Positions 30,293 through 40,833 of a DNA stretch of 64,000 nucleotides are shown here, in pieces (within the stretch, counting starts at the first letter, position 1; each line of letters begins with the position of its first letter). The translations under genes were made by a program, and so were the position numbers. The notes beneath the pieces were generated by a model. That model saw nothing but the letters and a program-made list of their open reading frames with translations. It did no database searches and was not told where the DNA came from. The stretch is from NCBI GenBank assembly GCA_946965045.2, contig OX337238.1, positions 2,976,001-3,040,000 on the forward strand. Reading direction: 5' to 3'. The DNA comes from Epithemia pelagica. Its lineage: Eukaryota > Bacillariophyta > Bacillariophyceae > Surirellales > Surirellaceae.

Positions 30293-32941
30293 TTAGTGGA
30301 GAAGAGAAGGTTCCGAGCCATGGTATTCCCAAACTCCTTGCGACTGTATGTGCAACAAGTGTTGTTGCGAATGGTCCTGGTGATGGGCCTTATTATGGTT
30401 CCACAACACAGGGATGGAGGAATGCATCCGTGCTACTACAACCATCCGCCAACGATCCCTGTGCTGCCCAGCCAACCTGTTGTTGTCACGATGACAGTTT
30501 CTCCAGGACCAAGCGTTGGTCCCGAAAACCGTAACAACAACAACAACAACAACAACAAGCCAAAGTAACATGACCAGCACAGCTGATTTCCATTGAGAAT
30601 TTCTCTCCAGACTGGCGTCCTTGTTGGACCGACGGACCACAGCAAGACGACGACGACGACGACGACAAGAATCCAGCCACGTCCAGCCTATTGTTTGGTA
30701 GAGCATCCTCCAATTGGTCCACAATTCATACGACAGGCACTGGCAAACAGTCACATAAAATACATGCCACACTTGGTGTTTGATCCAGAGACGAATCGTG
30801 ACATGGAAATAGTCGTACCATGACAAATCCTTCATAGCATTGGGTCCTTCTGGAACATGACATTGTACTTCGTCCTCATCGTCATTGCGGATGTAGTCTT
30901 GGGAGAGACAATGGTTCAACACGCAGTGCATGTCGTTGGTGTTTTGACAGAGTTGATTGACACGACGTGTCTGTTCCAAAATCTCCTGGTGAAACCGCGA
31001 TTCCAAAGAATAGGCCTCCGAAACGTTGTCATGGAGGTCATCCTTGGATTGAATTCGTGAAACTGTCGATTCAGCACCGCTCTTCATGGTTGGAACGGGG
31101 GGTTCCTTCCAAAATGACGGTAACGTCTCATTTGCACTTTGGTCCTCCACGACCTTTGCCACATCTTGTTCCAGATCCACCTCCCAGGAGGAAGAGTGTG
31201 TCGTGTCTCCGGTATCCGACGACGACAAGACGAGAGACGGGGGAGACTCCAAGACCATGCATTCTTCTTCTTCATCCGAATCAAAGATAATGCATTCTTC
31301 TTCATCATCCGAATCAAAGACAATGCACTCTTCCTCATCCTTATTATCTTTTGCAGTGTGATTGTTCCTGTTTGGGTGACAAGGTGACACTGCCGAAGAC
31401 GAATGCGGATTCCAGACATTTGTCATCGACAATAAGGGCGTTCCCACAGGATCATCCTCATCGTGAGCAATCCTTGAACACGACAGGGTCGTTTTTGTGA
31501 CGTGCCTCGTACAATCGTCACCACTCGTGTCGCTACTGTCGCTGCTGTTGCAAGTCCAGCGAATGGATTGGGGGGCCGCCACCAAGGAGGAGGATGACGA
31601 TGAGGAGGACAACGACGACAATGAGGATGAATTCGAATCCAATCGTTGATGGTTTCGAGTGATGGACGACGACAAGACGGTTGTACTGGTAGCACTGATG
31701 GGGACGATGGTGGGAGTCACGGAATTGTCGTTGTTGTTCTTCTTGTCGTTGTTGTTGTTGTTTGGAGGGTCGTCATCTTGCAGTTGTGGCGGTAGAATGT
31801 TAGATTCCCCGTCGCGGCCACCTGTGCATGGCTCATGGTCCAAATGTTGGTCGTTGTCGCCATCTCGAACCGAATTCACCTCGGTTGGTGGTGGTGGTGG
31901 TGGTAGTGTGTTGTTGTTCTTGTTCTTGTTGTTCTTGTCGACTATGGGAGGATCTTGTGGTGGTGTCTCTTGTAGTTTGTCCTGAATGTTTGGTATTAAG
32001 AAAGGAGATGCAGAGGCATTGCAATGGGTGATGGTTTCCCCCAACTCTACTCCTCTCATCATCATCATCCAGTGCAAGGCCTTGTCGTGTTCTTGCTTTG
32101 TCATTCGACACAACCGATCAATCTGGACTTGCTGCTGACGTACCGTCATGCTTCTTCTTGTTGTTGTTGGTGGTGTCGTGGGAGTGAACCTCTTGGGCCT
32201 TCTTTGGACAAAGGTTGTTGGAGTGTCGGTGGGAGCATCTCCTCCTCCTCTTTCCTCATGGACGATTGCCAAGGATGAAGATCCAGGACCCAGGCAGGGT
32301 GGTTGGCAATCCTCCTCCTGCTGATGGAGTACGAACGAGTTGTGGCTGTCGGTAGATTCCGTTCCAGAACAAGTAGTGTCTACTTGCAACAAAGAACAGG
32401 AGGAAGAAGAACCACAAGAATCCTCCTCCTCCTCAGTGTTTCCGTGTGGATCTTTTGGCTGCTCTTGTTGTGGTGGTGATTGTTCTTGTTCTTGTTCTTG
32501 TTCTTGTTCTTGTTCTTGTTGTGGACTGGAAGAGGAAGAGGAGGATCCCCACCATCCATGACACACATTGCAACAAACACCACAAGCGTTCTCACCCCCA
32601 AAGCCGCGTGGAAGGAAAGCTTGTCGACGACGTCGTCGTCTTTTGTGTTTGTTGTTGGGAGTACTATTGCTGCTCCTCCAAATCAATTGGACACGTCGTC
32701 GACGAGGACGTCGAATGGCACATGATTGGTAGCCACCACCACGACAACAACAACTCGGACAACACTGATCTTCGTCCGGTGGTTGCCATTGGTTGTTTCC
32801 TGATAATGTTTGTTGTTGTTGTTGTTGTTCGAGCATGACGACACTGTGGGTCCAGGCCTGCCACAAGTTGTAAAAGGCGACATGCTCATCCGGATTGGGC
32901 TCCACCACTGCCTCGGCAGAACCCTGCGAGGAGCATGTCAT
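30293..32941 (-). CDS. Family R protein: Ser/Gln/Asp-rich with one C-terminal TM helix (882 aa)
   Basis: A single open frame, the only intact member in the window. The N-terminal part holds a Cys/Trp cluster (CGVCCNVCHGWWG) and a run of alternating Gln/Glu; then comes the MTVRQQQVQIDRLCR segment with predicted helix, a long Asn/Asp/Ser-rich centre, an acidic block with repeats of EEECIVFDSD type, and near residue 790 one hydrophobic helix (LVMLLWLVVVVVVVV) followed by a basic, His-rich end. No enzyme motif. The frame is open to 33043 but the first ATG is at 32941. Coding is supported by the same protein segments being kept in four degraded paralogues. It stands back to back with K6, sharing the 33104-33410 modules. 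Function unknown; a membrane-anchored disordered scaffold is a guess. Confidence 0.75.
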   Translation of the reverse strand: MTCSSQGSAEAVVEPNPDEHVAFYNLWQAWTHSVVMLEQQQQQQTLSGNNQWQPPDEDQCCPSCCCRGGGYQSCAIRRPRRRRVQLIWRSSNSTPNNKHKRRRRRRQAFLPRGFGGENACGVCCNVCHGWWGSSSSSSSPQQEQEQEQEQEQEQSPPQQEQPKDPHGNTEEEEDSCGSSSSCSLLQVDTTCSGTESTDSHNSFVLHQQEEDCQPPCLGPGSSSLAIVHEERGGGDAPTDTPTTFVQRRPKRFTPTTPPTTTRRSMTVRQQQVQIDRLCRMTKQEHDKALHWMMMMRGVELGETITHCNASASPFLIPNIQDKLQETPPQDPPIVDKNNKNKNNNTLPPPPPPTEVNSVRDGDNDQHLDHEPCTGGRDGESNILPPQLQDDDPPNNNNNDKKNNNDNSVTPTIVPISATSTTVLSSSITRNHQRLDSNSSSLSSLSSSSSSSSLVAAPQSIRWTCNSSDSSDTSGDDCTRHVTKTTLSCSRIAHDEDDPVGTPLLSMTNVWNPHSSSAVSPCHPNRNNHTAKDNKDEEECIVFDSDDEEECIIFDSDEEEECMVLESPPSLVLSSSDTGDTTHSSSWEVDLEQDVAKVVEDQSANETLPSFWKEPPVPTMKSGAESTVSRIQSKDDLHDNVSEAYSLESRFHQEILEQTRRVNQLCQNTNDMHCVLNHCLSQDYIRNDDEDEVQCHVPEGPNAMKDLSWYDYFHVTIRLWIKHQVWHVFYVTVCQCLSYELWTNWRMLYQTIGWTWLDSCRRRRRRLAVVRRSNKDASLERNSQWKSAVLVMLLWLVVVVVVVVTVFGTNAWSWRNCHRDNNRLAGQHRDRWRMVVVARMHSSIPVLWNHNKAHHQDHSQQHLLHIQSQGVWEYHGSEPSLLH

Positions 32942-33103
32942 GGTAGATTCAACACATACACCAACAGAGAAATGATGAGGATGCGCGTGTTGGAAGGTGG
33001 AAGGAACCCTTGCCTTTGTACAGTCACCATGACAGTAGTACACTCCCTCTTATACAGTTTCTCGTCTATGGATCGGTCCATCTCCATCTCATCATCATCG
33101 GTT

Positions 33104-33410
33104 GGCATCCGAGTCCCGAGTCCCAGAAGTACTTTCGCGACCATACTTTGTAGCACCTAATACCTATCCATCCGATCCCGTCTCAGACGCCCGCGACTCC
33201 ATACACCCAACAAAGAATCCCCATCGCGCGCGCATCTCATCAAGATGTCCTGGTTGGCAGAATCACCATGACGACCTATACAACGACAAGGACAAAACGA
33301 CGGCCAACACACATTCGCACGGTTCTGTCAAGAATGATGATGATGATCGAGTGACGGTGTCATTCTTCCAGACACGCTCACTCGGTGCATCCTTCACAGT
33401 GTACTAGAAC
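33104..33410. promoter_or_regulatory. Modules M1 and M2 between family R and K6
   Basis: M1 (33104-33205, GGCATCCGAGTCCCGAGTCC) and M2 (33265-33410, CACCATGACGACCTATAC, ACACACATTCGCAC). This is the best preserved divergent unit: an intact family R gene on the left and an intact kelch gene on the right. Whether the modules act as a bidirectional promoter is inferred from position only. Confidence 0.5.
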
Positions 33411-34066
33411 GAGCGATGATGAGGCTATAATGATTGATATCGAGACCAAACAACAGAAAGAAGAAGACTCTTGATTGAAGCGTTTAATGCTTAATTGTGA
33501 TGGCCTTCATCATCATCATCACACCGAAAGAGAACAAAAAAGTCTCTCACTTTTTCTCCGACAACACAGCGTGGGCCTATAGAGTGCAATCCAATGTGGA
33601 AGAAGAAGAAAACAACAGAGGACCCAGCAATCGGCCTGAGAAAGATCATTGGTGAAAACGTACGAGATGCTTTGTTGTGATGGTCTTCAAGATTGGAGAA
33701 AGAGTCCTGGTCCCTTTATTATGGGTATTTGCCCTGTGGTATTTGCGCCGGTTGCATTTATTATTGTTCTTGTCGCTTCCCTACGTACGGTGGGTGATTT
33801 TCCTATCGTGGGTGCCAATTTCAAGTGATCTCGATAGAATGGCTTCTAGCAGTGTGGGACAACCATGTGTGGATTTGGTCCGCTTCGTTGTGCATGGACG
33901 ATGAGCTAGCGCTTGACTGCGATGCTGATGCATTGTGCAAAACAGCCCGGAAAAATCTGAAAAGGGCCTCCAGACTGCAACGGACAAGCACTGCTACCGA
34001 TGTACAGTGGCAAAGGGGTTGCAAGGAAGTGGAATCTCTGGATTTGTGCGGGGGTGGCTTTTTAGT
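33411..34066. other. Far 5' flank of K6
   Basis: Mosaic of blocks also found near 41700-41880 (CTCACTTTTTCTCCGA..), 50690-50760 (CCCTTTATTATGGGTATTTG) and 2420-2470 (AGTGTGGGACAACC). No gene recognised. Confidence 0.45.
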
Positions 34067-34160
34067 GGATGGTTTTAGAGCCGTTCATCTGTCCAAGGTC
34101 ATCCATCCGATGAATAAAAGAAGGATGGTTTTGGACCCGTTCATCTGTCCAATGCCATCC
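34067..34160. promoter_or_regulatory. Twin hairpin elements before K6
   Basis: Two tandem copies of an element GGATGGTTTTGGAC / CCGTTCATCT / GTCCAATGCCATCC whose ends are inverted and largely complementary (34067-34104, 34123-34160). Twin copies also precede K1 (2743-2832), K7 (38385-38478) and K8 (about 41950-42035); single copies precede K2, K3, K5, K10 and K11. A conserved operator-like or RNA hairpin role is possible. Confidence 0.55.
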
Positions 34161-34194
34161 ATCCGAGGATACCATGATTGAAATCGCCACCGTG

Positions 34195-34356
34195 GAGATG
34201 CGTCCGTCGTTGCTGCCGTCTTTCGTTCCGGTTTTGGTGTAAAAGGTTCAAAATATTCAGTCCATATCGTTCGGAGTCCATTTTCGTATTTTTTCGAGGA
34301 GAAAGACGAAGCTCTAAGGTCCATTTCTTGGTGTTGTCATAAAATCTCAAAGTACC
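34195..34356 (+). promoter_or_regulatory. Kelch 5' core of K6
   Basis: Full-length core with TTCAGTCCATATCGTTCGGA and CATAAAATCTCAAAGTACC right before the ATG, nearly the same as before K10. Confidence 0.6.
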
Positions 34357-35568
34357 ATGACAACAGCACTGAAACAGCAAGCAAAACAATCTGGGCTTGC
34401 CTTTCTGGACAGTGACAATAACAGTCTTGCGCCTAATTGGAATACCAATGACTGGCCTCCCCTTTTGGGTGGGTGGCGTAGGCACCATGATTCAGTCGTG
34501 CTCGACCATCCCGAACAGGATAACAATGCACAGACGGTTGTTGTTTTGGGAGGATACAAACAAAATCAAGGCTTGACCAACTCAGTTCTGCTGATGAATC
34601 TGGCAGAAAAAACTAAGCAATGGCGGGAAGGACCGCCGTTAAACAGCAACCGAGCCTATCATGCTGCGGTGATTTGTAGTGGAGGAGTTTACGTGCTCGG
34701 AGGACACAACGGAAGTTCACGATTGAATAAAATCGAACGGATTGATGTTGCAAATTTGTGCTCGGAATCAATCGAAAGCTCTACCAGAAACCAATGGACG
34801 GCTTTGACTTGTCGATTGACTACGGCAAGAAATGGATGTTCGGCTGTTGTCGTGCACAATCGCTATATTGTCGTGATCGGTGGATCCAACGGAAACTTTT
34901 TGTCGTCGGTTGATATAATCGATACAGCTGCGCCAAGCAACCACACTGTGATTGTGGGACCATCCATGACAGTTCCTCGGTCTGGTTGTGCAAGTGCTGT
35001 CATTGGCCACCGCATTTTTGTTGTTGGAGGCCTCACCGGGTACAATGGAGATGATTTCAAATCAGTGGAGTATTTGGAGATTCATGATTTTCCCGGCAAT
35101 GAGACAATGGACACAGCAAGTGCAGTGTTTACATCCTCACGCCGTTGGACGAGTCACAACGAGGTCAATCTTTCCATCGGACGATGTATTCATGCAATTG
35201 TAGCTGTTGGATCATGTCTTATTGTGATGGGAGGTATCTTGGCCCCGGAGACTGTTGAAGTCGTGGACACTCGACGGAACACTGTGTGGACCTTTCCCCA
35301 ATTAACAGGGTCACGTTATTCATGCAGTGCTGTGGTTCACTCGAGGGGAATTGCTGTGATTAGTGGAGATGACAATGCTTCTTGTGCGACACTATCGTTG
35401 TTTGACAAGAATACGTGGTGTTTTCGTCGACTCATTGAGCAGGTGCCAAGTACAATCTTTGGAACAAGCAGAGACTCACTGCGATCTGCTCAAGGGTGTA
35501 CTACAGCATTGAAGGAGTCCGGTGAGCGCTCTAAGAAGAAGTCATCAACTGGCAAAACTGAGACGTAG
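34357..35568 (+). CDS. Kelch beta-propeller protein K6 (403 aa)
   Basis: Intact six-bladed kelch protein starting MTTALKQQAKQSG, ending with the Lys-rich tail RSKKKSSTGKTET. It forms the clearest divergent pair with the family R gene. Its DNA is a patchwork: blades 1-2 match K5, the blade 3 region matches K2 (SNGNFLSS, AAPSNHTVIVG), and the blade 5 region matches K9 (RRWTSHNEVNLSI, HAIVAVGSC, LAPETVEV). Pocket residues are RH with the following Ala changed to Asp (blade 1), CI (blade 5) and YSCS (blade 6). No signal peptide or membrane helix. Confidence 0.87.
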   Translation: MTTALKQQAKQSGLAFLDSDNNSLAPNWNTNDWPPLLGGWRRHHDSVVLDHPEQDNNAQTVVVLGGYKQNQGLTNSVLLMNLAEKTKQWREGPPLNSNRAYHAAVICSGGVYVLGGHNGSSRLNKIERIDVANLCSESIESSTRNQWTALTCRLTTARNGCSAVVVHNRYIVVIGGSNGNFLSSVDIIDTAAPSNHTVIVGPSMTVPRSGCASAVIGHRIFVVGGLTGYNGDDFKSVEYLEIHDFPGNETMDTASAVFTSSRRWTSHNEVNLSIGRCIHAIVAVGSCLIVMGGILAPETVEVVDTRRNTVWTFPQLTGSRYSCSAVVHSRGIAVISGDDNASCATLSLFDKNTWCFRRLIEQVPSTIFGTSRDSLRSAQGCTTALKESGERSKKKSSTGKTET

Positions 35569-35769
35569 AAAGTGTCAATTCTAAAAAAAAATCTTAGGAC
35601 TAAAACGCAGTCATGAGAATGATTACTGCGAATCGAAGTGCTTGCTGTCCTTCCTGAGAACAATATGCGTTTACAAACATGCGGGGAGAAATGTACATCA
35701 CGTTGTGTAACATAAACGAACAACAGCAAACATATAGTTACAACTCAAAAGTAATCACTTTGTGTTGTT

Positions 35770-36400
35770 GGTACGATCTTTTGTAACCCAAGGAACGATC
35801 CATGCGGGCTGGTTATAGCACAAGCGCAAGAAACAACAGTCGGTCTGCTCTTGGGTAGAACATCCTCTCCTTGTTCGATAGTGTTCTCGTTTGGGCGACA
35901 AGGGGACGAAACAGACACTGCGGGAGAAATGGGATTCCAGACGTTGGTCAACCACAATAAGGGCCTTCCCACAAGATCACTATCATCGTGAGCTGCAGCA
36001 TCCTTTCCACGACGACGACAAGTATGGTGGTCCCCAAATGGAGGATGCAACTTCGAATCGTCCTCCTTCTTGTGGATCCGGGCCGACGACAACAACGGTA
36101 CGTTCGTTTTCATTGCATGCCTCGTACCATCATCACCACTACTACAACTATCATTGGTGCTGCTGCTGCTGCTGCCGCAAGTCCACCGAACGAATCCAGG
36201 TGCCGCCAAGACCGATGATGATAAGGACGAAAAGGATGACAATGAGGAGGAAAACGAATCGAATACTTGATGGTTTCGAGTGATGGACGACGACAAGACG
36301 GTTGCTACGTTGGGAACAATCGTTGGTGTCACGTGATTGTCGTTGATGTTGTTTGGAGGGTCTTGCAGTCGAAGTGGTGGTGGTGGTGGTCCTTTTTCGG
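35770..36400 (-). pseudogene. Family R pseudogene, copy C
   Basis: An open minus frame (35745-36332) fuses non-adjacent family R segments: TPTIVPNVATVLSSSITRNH and the Ser-rich centre, RWTCGSSSSS, the LTNVWNP and SVSSPCRPN segment, then a jump to unrelated 3' sequence (EDVLPKSRPTVV) which is kelch 3' flank DNA. The acidic block, C-terminal domain and TM helix are deleted. Upstream, at about 36380, similarity to copies A and B ends in new sequence. It faces K7, repeating the R-minus/kelch-plus arrangement. Confidence 0.75.
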
Positions 36401-36949
36401 AAGGAAACAGCTGGTGGTACTCGATCGAACCGTTCTCACATCGTCCGTGTCGTCGTAGGTGTCTGCTTCCTTTTCGGAAAGGTTGCTGACCTTGTCGAAA
36501 GGGTTATAAATTATTTGTGTTTGAATCGACATTCTGAGAGCGACAATGAAATGAGGGGATGACTTTGGGCGCCTCCCTTTCTATTTTGGTCTTACTGGTC
36601 ATGCTCTTGTGCTGATTCGAGCGATTCTTCCAGAGTCCCAACCACACATGGACCACACATGGACCACAACATCTACCCACAGACGGACAGTCCAAACGTT
36701 TGCCTTTTCTTGGATTCGATCCAGCCGCTGTAAAGTGCTCTTCTCTTTGCTTTGTTTTGTCTTTGTTGTTGTTTGTTTGGGGATATCGTTAATTGTTACT
36801 ACGACTTTCTTGTTCTTTCCGGAACCACAATGTCATGATGGTCTCTCTTTTGTCATCCTCGTCTCTCGTCGTTTCGCCGAGAGTCCTTTACAGTTCGCGT
36901 CACAGTCCTACACCCTACACTGAGTTCTCTACTACTTATCTGATTGGAA
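36401..36949. other. Insert and 5' flank of family R copy C
   Basis: 36401-36765 is sequence not seen in the other copies; the 36612-36668 part holds a small duplication (ACACATGGACC twice). From about 36766 the flank shared with 780-910 and 12990-13130 resumes. Confidence 0.45.
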
Positions 36950-37330
36950 GGCATCCGAGTCCCGAGTCCGAAGTACTTTCGCGACTATACTCGAACCTCC
37001 GATTCCGATCCCGTCTCAGACGCCCGCGACTCCACATAAAAAAGGAATCCCCGTCTGTCCGAGTCACGGATGTCATGGGCTAACAACAAAAAGATCCAAT
37101 CACCATGACGACCTACCGACAAAACGACGGCCCACACCTACATTCGCACACGTTACCAGTGTGTTGGTTGTGTCAAGAATGACGACGGCGGCAATCCTCC
37201 AGACACACTCACTCACTCCGATGAACAGCACTCTCCAACCGCCATGACGGATGATTTGCGCAGAGAATGGTTCCTTTTTTAGGAGGATGATGCCAGCCAC
37301 GAAACTCTCATCCTGTCGTATTAGTCCCCA
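36950..37330. repeat. Modules M1 and M2 (copy before K7)
   Basis: M1 at 36950-37080 and M2 at 37104-37325, colinear with 1577-2010 and 33104-33410. Confidence 0.75.
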
Positions 37331-37491
37331 GAACAACCACTACAACCACTAGGACGACACTGCTGCTGCCAAGCGGCGAATGAGCCACAACAAGCCAGCA
37401 AAAGCACTCTATATACCAACACCAACCCGAACACCAACACGAAAATGACGCTGTTTTTTTGGAACGAGGCGCGTGCTACTGGAATGGCGAG

Positions 37492-37525
<34 letters not shown>

Positions 37526-37737
37526 CCACAGGAGTGCCAATGACGAGAAGAATCGATTGCCGAGCATAGAGAGTCTCTTCTTCTTCTCCTTTTCATCCTC
37601 CGACGACAAGGTCCGTGGTGGTCTATGTATAAAGATCGTTGGCAAAACATCCAACATACAGACAGACAGGAATGGGGGAGCTGGTGGAGCATTCGACAGG
37701 ATGCCGCCGTCCTCGTTGCCGAATTTCGCGGGTCCTT
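37331..37737. other. Intergenic with a short CT tract
   Basis: A (TC)n tract of about 14 units lies at 37494-37521. The block around 37322-37400 (GTCCCCAGAACAACCAC.., GAGCCACAACAAGCCAGC) recurs near 40928-40985. No gene seen. Confidence 0.45.
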
Positions 37738-38516
37738 TTTGGGCCACTATTTAATACATGAGGATGATACCCAGCCCGAAACGCCGCCATGGAGCTCTAC
37801 ACCAGTCATCCTCGAACCAAACCAAAATAAAACAAAACCATGGAGCCGCATTCACAACCACCACAACCACAAGGACGAGGACTACACAATGCTGCGACAA
37901 ACTGGAGCAAGAGACTAGCATTCTACCATAACCATTGGCACTGTTTCGCAACGACTTGTTGAGTTGCGACACTGCTCGTGCCACACAGTGAGGAGAGAAC
38001 GAGCGATGATGAGGCTAATGATTGAACCATGAGCTCACAAAGAGAGAGCCAAAGTCGCTGTCTCAACGTGGAAGCTCCTAGCATTTGTTGCATCTTTGCG
38101 TTTGCCAGTGTGGGACAACCGTGTGTGATCGATGATTGGATTGGAACCTATGGATTTGGCCCATTTCGTTGCGCATGGAGGAGGATAGAGCGTTTGGCTG
38201 TGATGCTGATGTATTGTACAAACAGCTAGAAGGAATTTGAAAAGTGCCTCAAGACTGTAACTGACAAGTACTGCTAACTTACCAATATACAGTGGCAAAG
38301 GGGTTCCAGTGAGGCCACGCGTTCTTCTAAATGGTCAGTGTATTCGTGGAATCTCTGGATTTGTGCCGAAGCAGTTATTTTCGTGGATGGTTTTGGACCC
38401 GTTCATCTGTCCAAGGTCATCCATCCGATGACTCAAAGAAGGATGGTTTTGGACGTGTTCATCTGTCCAAGGCCATCCATCCGAGGATATACGACCATGA
38501 TTCAAATCGCCGCGTA
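37738..38516. repeat. Segmental duplication with 2040-2870
   Basis: Counterpart of the K1 upstream block; differs by a few substitutions and by lacking the small tandem duplication at 2617-2690. Twin hairpin elements at 38385-38478. Confidence 0.8.
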
Positions 38517-38678
38517 GAGGTGCGTCCGTCGTTGCTGCCGTCTTTGGTTCCTGCTTTGGTGTGAAAGGTCCAAAATATTCAGTCCATTTTGTTCGGAGTC
38601 CATTTTCGTATTTTTTTGAGGAGAAAGACGAAACTCTGAGGTCCATTCCTTGGTGCTGTCATAAAATCTGCAAGTACC
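38517..38678 (+). promoter_or_regulatory. Kelch 5' core of K7
   Basis: Nearly the same as the K1 core; ends CATAAAATCTGCAAGTACC before the ATG. Confidence 0.6.
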
Positions 38679-39896
38679 ATGACGACTACACAGCAACAGC
38701 ATGCAAACCAATCTGGGCTTGCCTTTCTCGACATTAATAATAACAGTAACGAGCCACATTGGAATACCAGTGACTGGCCAACCCTTTTGGGTGGGTGGCG
38801 TCGGTGGCATGCATCGGCTGTGCTCGACCATCCCGACCAGGATAACACTGCACAGACGGTTGTTGTTTTGGGAGGATACAAACAAAATCAAGGCTTGACC
38901 AACTCAGTTCTGCTGATGAATCTGGCAGAAAAAACTAAGCAATGGCGCGAAGGACCGCCATTAAACCGCAACCGAGCCTATCATGCTGCGGTGATTTGTA
39001 ACGGAGGAGTTTACGTTATCGGAGGACACAATGGAAGATCATGTTTGGAAAGTATCGAACGGATTGATGTTCAAAATTTGTGTTCCGAATCAATGAAAGG
39101 CTCTACCAGCAACCAATGGACGACACTGACTTGTCGATTGTCTACGGCAAGAGATGAATGTTCGGCTGTTGCCGTGCACAATCGCTATATTGTCGTGATT
39201 GGTGGAAACAACAACGGAAAGTATTTGTCATCGGTTGATGTAATTGATACAGCTGTGAGAAGCAGCCATACAGTGACTGTGGGACCATCCATGTCAGTTC
39301 CTCGGTCTTGTTGTGCTAGCGCTGTCATTGGTAATCGCATTTTTGTTGTTGGAGGCTACAATGGGCACAATAGACAAGAAGGTCTCAAGTCAGTGGAGTA
39401 TTTGGAAATGTATGATCCTTCAGGCATTGAGACAATGAACACAGCAAATGCAGTGTTTTCATCCTCATATCGTTGGACACGTCATGACAAGCTCAATCTT
39501 TCCAGCCGACGGCGAGATCATGGAGTTGTAGCTGTTGGATCATGTCTGATTGTTGTGGGAGGTTTCTTAGCCCCGGAGACTGTTGAAGTCTTGGATACTC
39601 GCCGAAATTCTGTGTGGACCTTTCCCTGATCAACAGGGCCAGATAATGGGTATAGTGCTATGGTTCACTCGAGGGAAATAGCTGGGATTGGTGGAAGTGA
39701 CAATGCTCCTTGTGCGACACTCTCCTTGGTTGACAAGAATACGTGGTGTTTTCGTCGACTGATTGAGCAGGTGCCGAGTAGAATCTTTGGGACAAGGACA
39801 AACTCACCTGGGTCTTCCCCGGAACATACTACAGCATGGAAGGAGTCTCATGAGCTCCCTAATGAGAAGTTATCATCTGGCAAAACTGAGGCGTAA
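38679..39896 (+). pseudogene. Kelch gene K7, broken by one nonsense codon
   Basis: The frame is open from ATG 38679 (MTTTQQQHANQSG, as in K1) for 316 codons, stops at TGA 39627-39629, then continues in the same frame for 88 codons through blade 6 and the tail to 39896. Paralogues have CGA at that place (the R of FPRSTG in K5), so one C-to-T change explains the stop. The downstream part also has odd changes (GPDNGYSAMVHSRE, losing two conserved residues), which fits relaxed constraint. Pocket residues RW (blade 1) and RD (blade 5). Either a pseudogene or a five-blade truncated protein. Confidence 0.8.
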
Positions 39897-40204
39897 AAAG
39901 TGTCAATTGAGCAGTACAAATAGTAGGAGTAAAACTCAGTCATGAGAATGAGGGTTCGAAGTGGTTTTGCTGTTCTTCCTGAGAACAAGATGGGTGTACA
40001 AACATGATGAGCGAAATGTACATCACATTGTGTAACATAAACGAACGACAGCAAACATATAGTTAGAACTCACTTCAAGCAATCACTTGGGTTGTTGCTA
40101 CGATCTTGTAGGACAAAAGGACCGATCCATGCGTGCTGTTTAGAGGACCAGCGCGAGACAAAACAGTTGGACCTACTGCATGCTGTCCTTGGAAAATATT
40201 AAGT

Positions 40205-40700
40205 GCGTCCGCTGTTTTCTGTCGGTTCCATCACGATCTTCCTCTCTTCTTCGGGTGCAGTGATTCTTTCGGTCCATGATGTTGTTGATCTGCGGTTGCG
40301 TGTGAGCAGGTTTTGTGAGGATTCCAGATCGTCGCTCCGGGCCGTCGCTCACGCCACTTCGCCCGGCGCTGCGCCGGCGAATTCGCGCCGTATCTCAAAA
40401 TCCACAATTGCGAATTGCGATAGTGACCATGGAAGTGACAAGAAATGCCGTTCCGCTGTGGATTTGGCCAGTCCAGCATTCTATGTTATGCACGCCACAG
40501 TCACCAAGACGAACTGGAAGTGTTCTCAAAGCACCACCACAATGGCGAATAGATACAAGCCACTTCGCAAGGAACGCGTAATGACATGCTCATTGACATG
40601 CTCGTTGCCGATACCAAGAAAATCTCCAGCAAAGCAAGGTCGTAGCCACACACACATGCAGCCCCAATTCAACGTTCTCCAAAGCCCGTAAGACACCCTC
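40205..40700. repeat. Repeat block shared with 4481-4900
   Basis: Includes a perfect short palindrome CCGGCGCTGCGCCGG near 40365-40380 and GAATTCGCGCC. A 162-codon open frame covers the block but is not kept in the other copy. Confidence 0.6.
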
Positions 40701-40833
40701 TCCCGAACGATTGGGCTTTATTGTGTCGTATGGAAACAAGATCATGGCCAAATTATGGCCTCCATCATGATATCGCAGTCGCTGGAACCAGAACAGATCC
40801 TCTGAACATCGCTAAGCTCTATCAGCATTGCCC

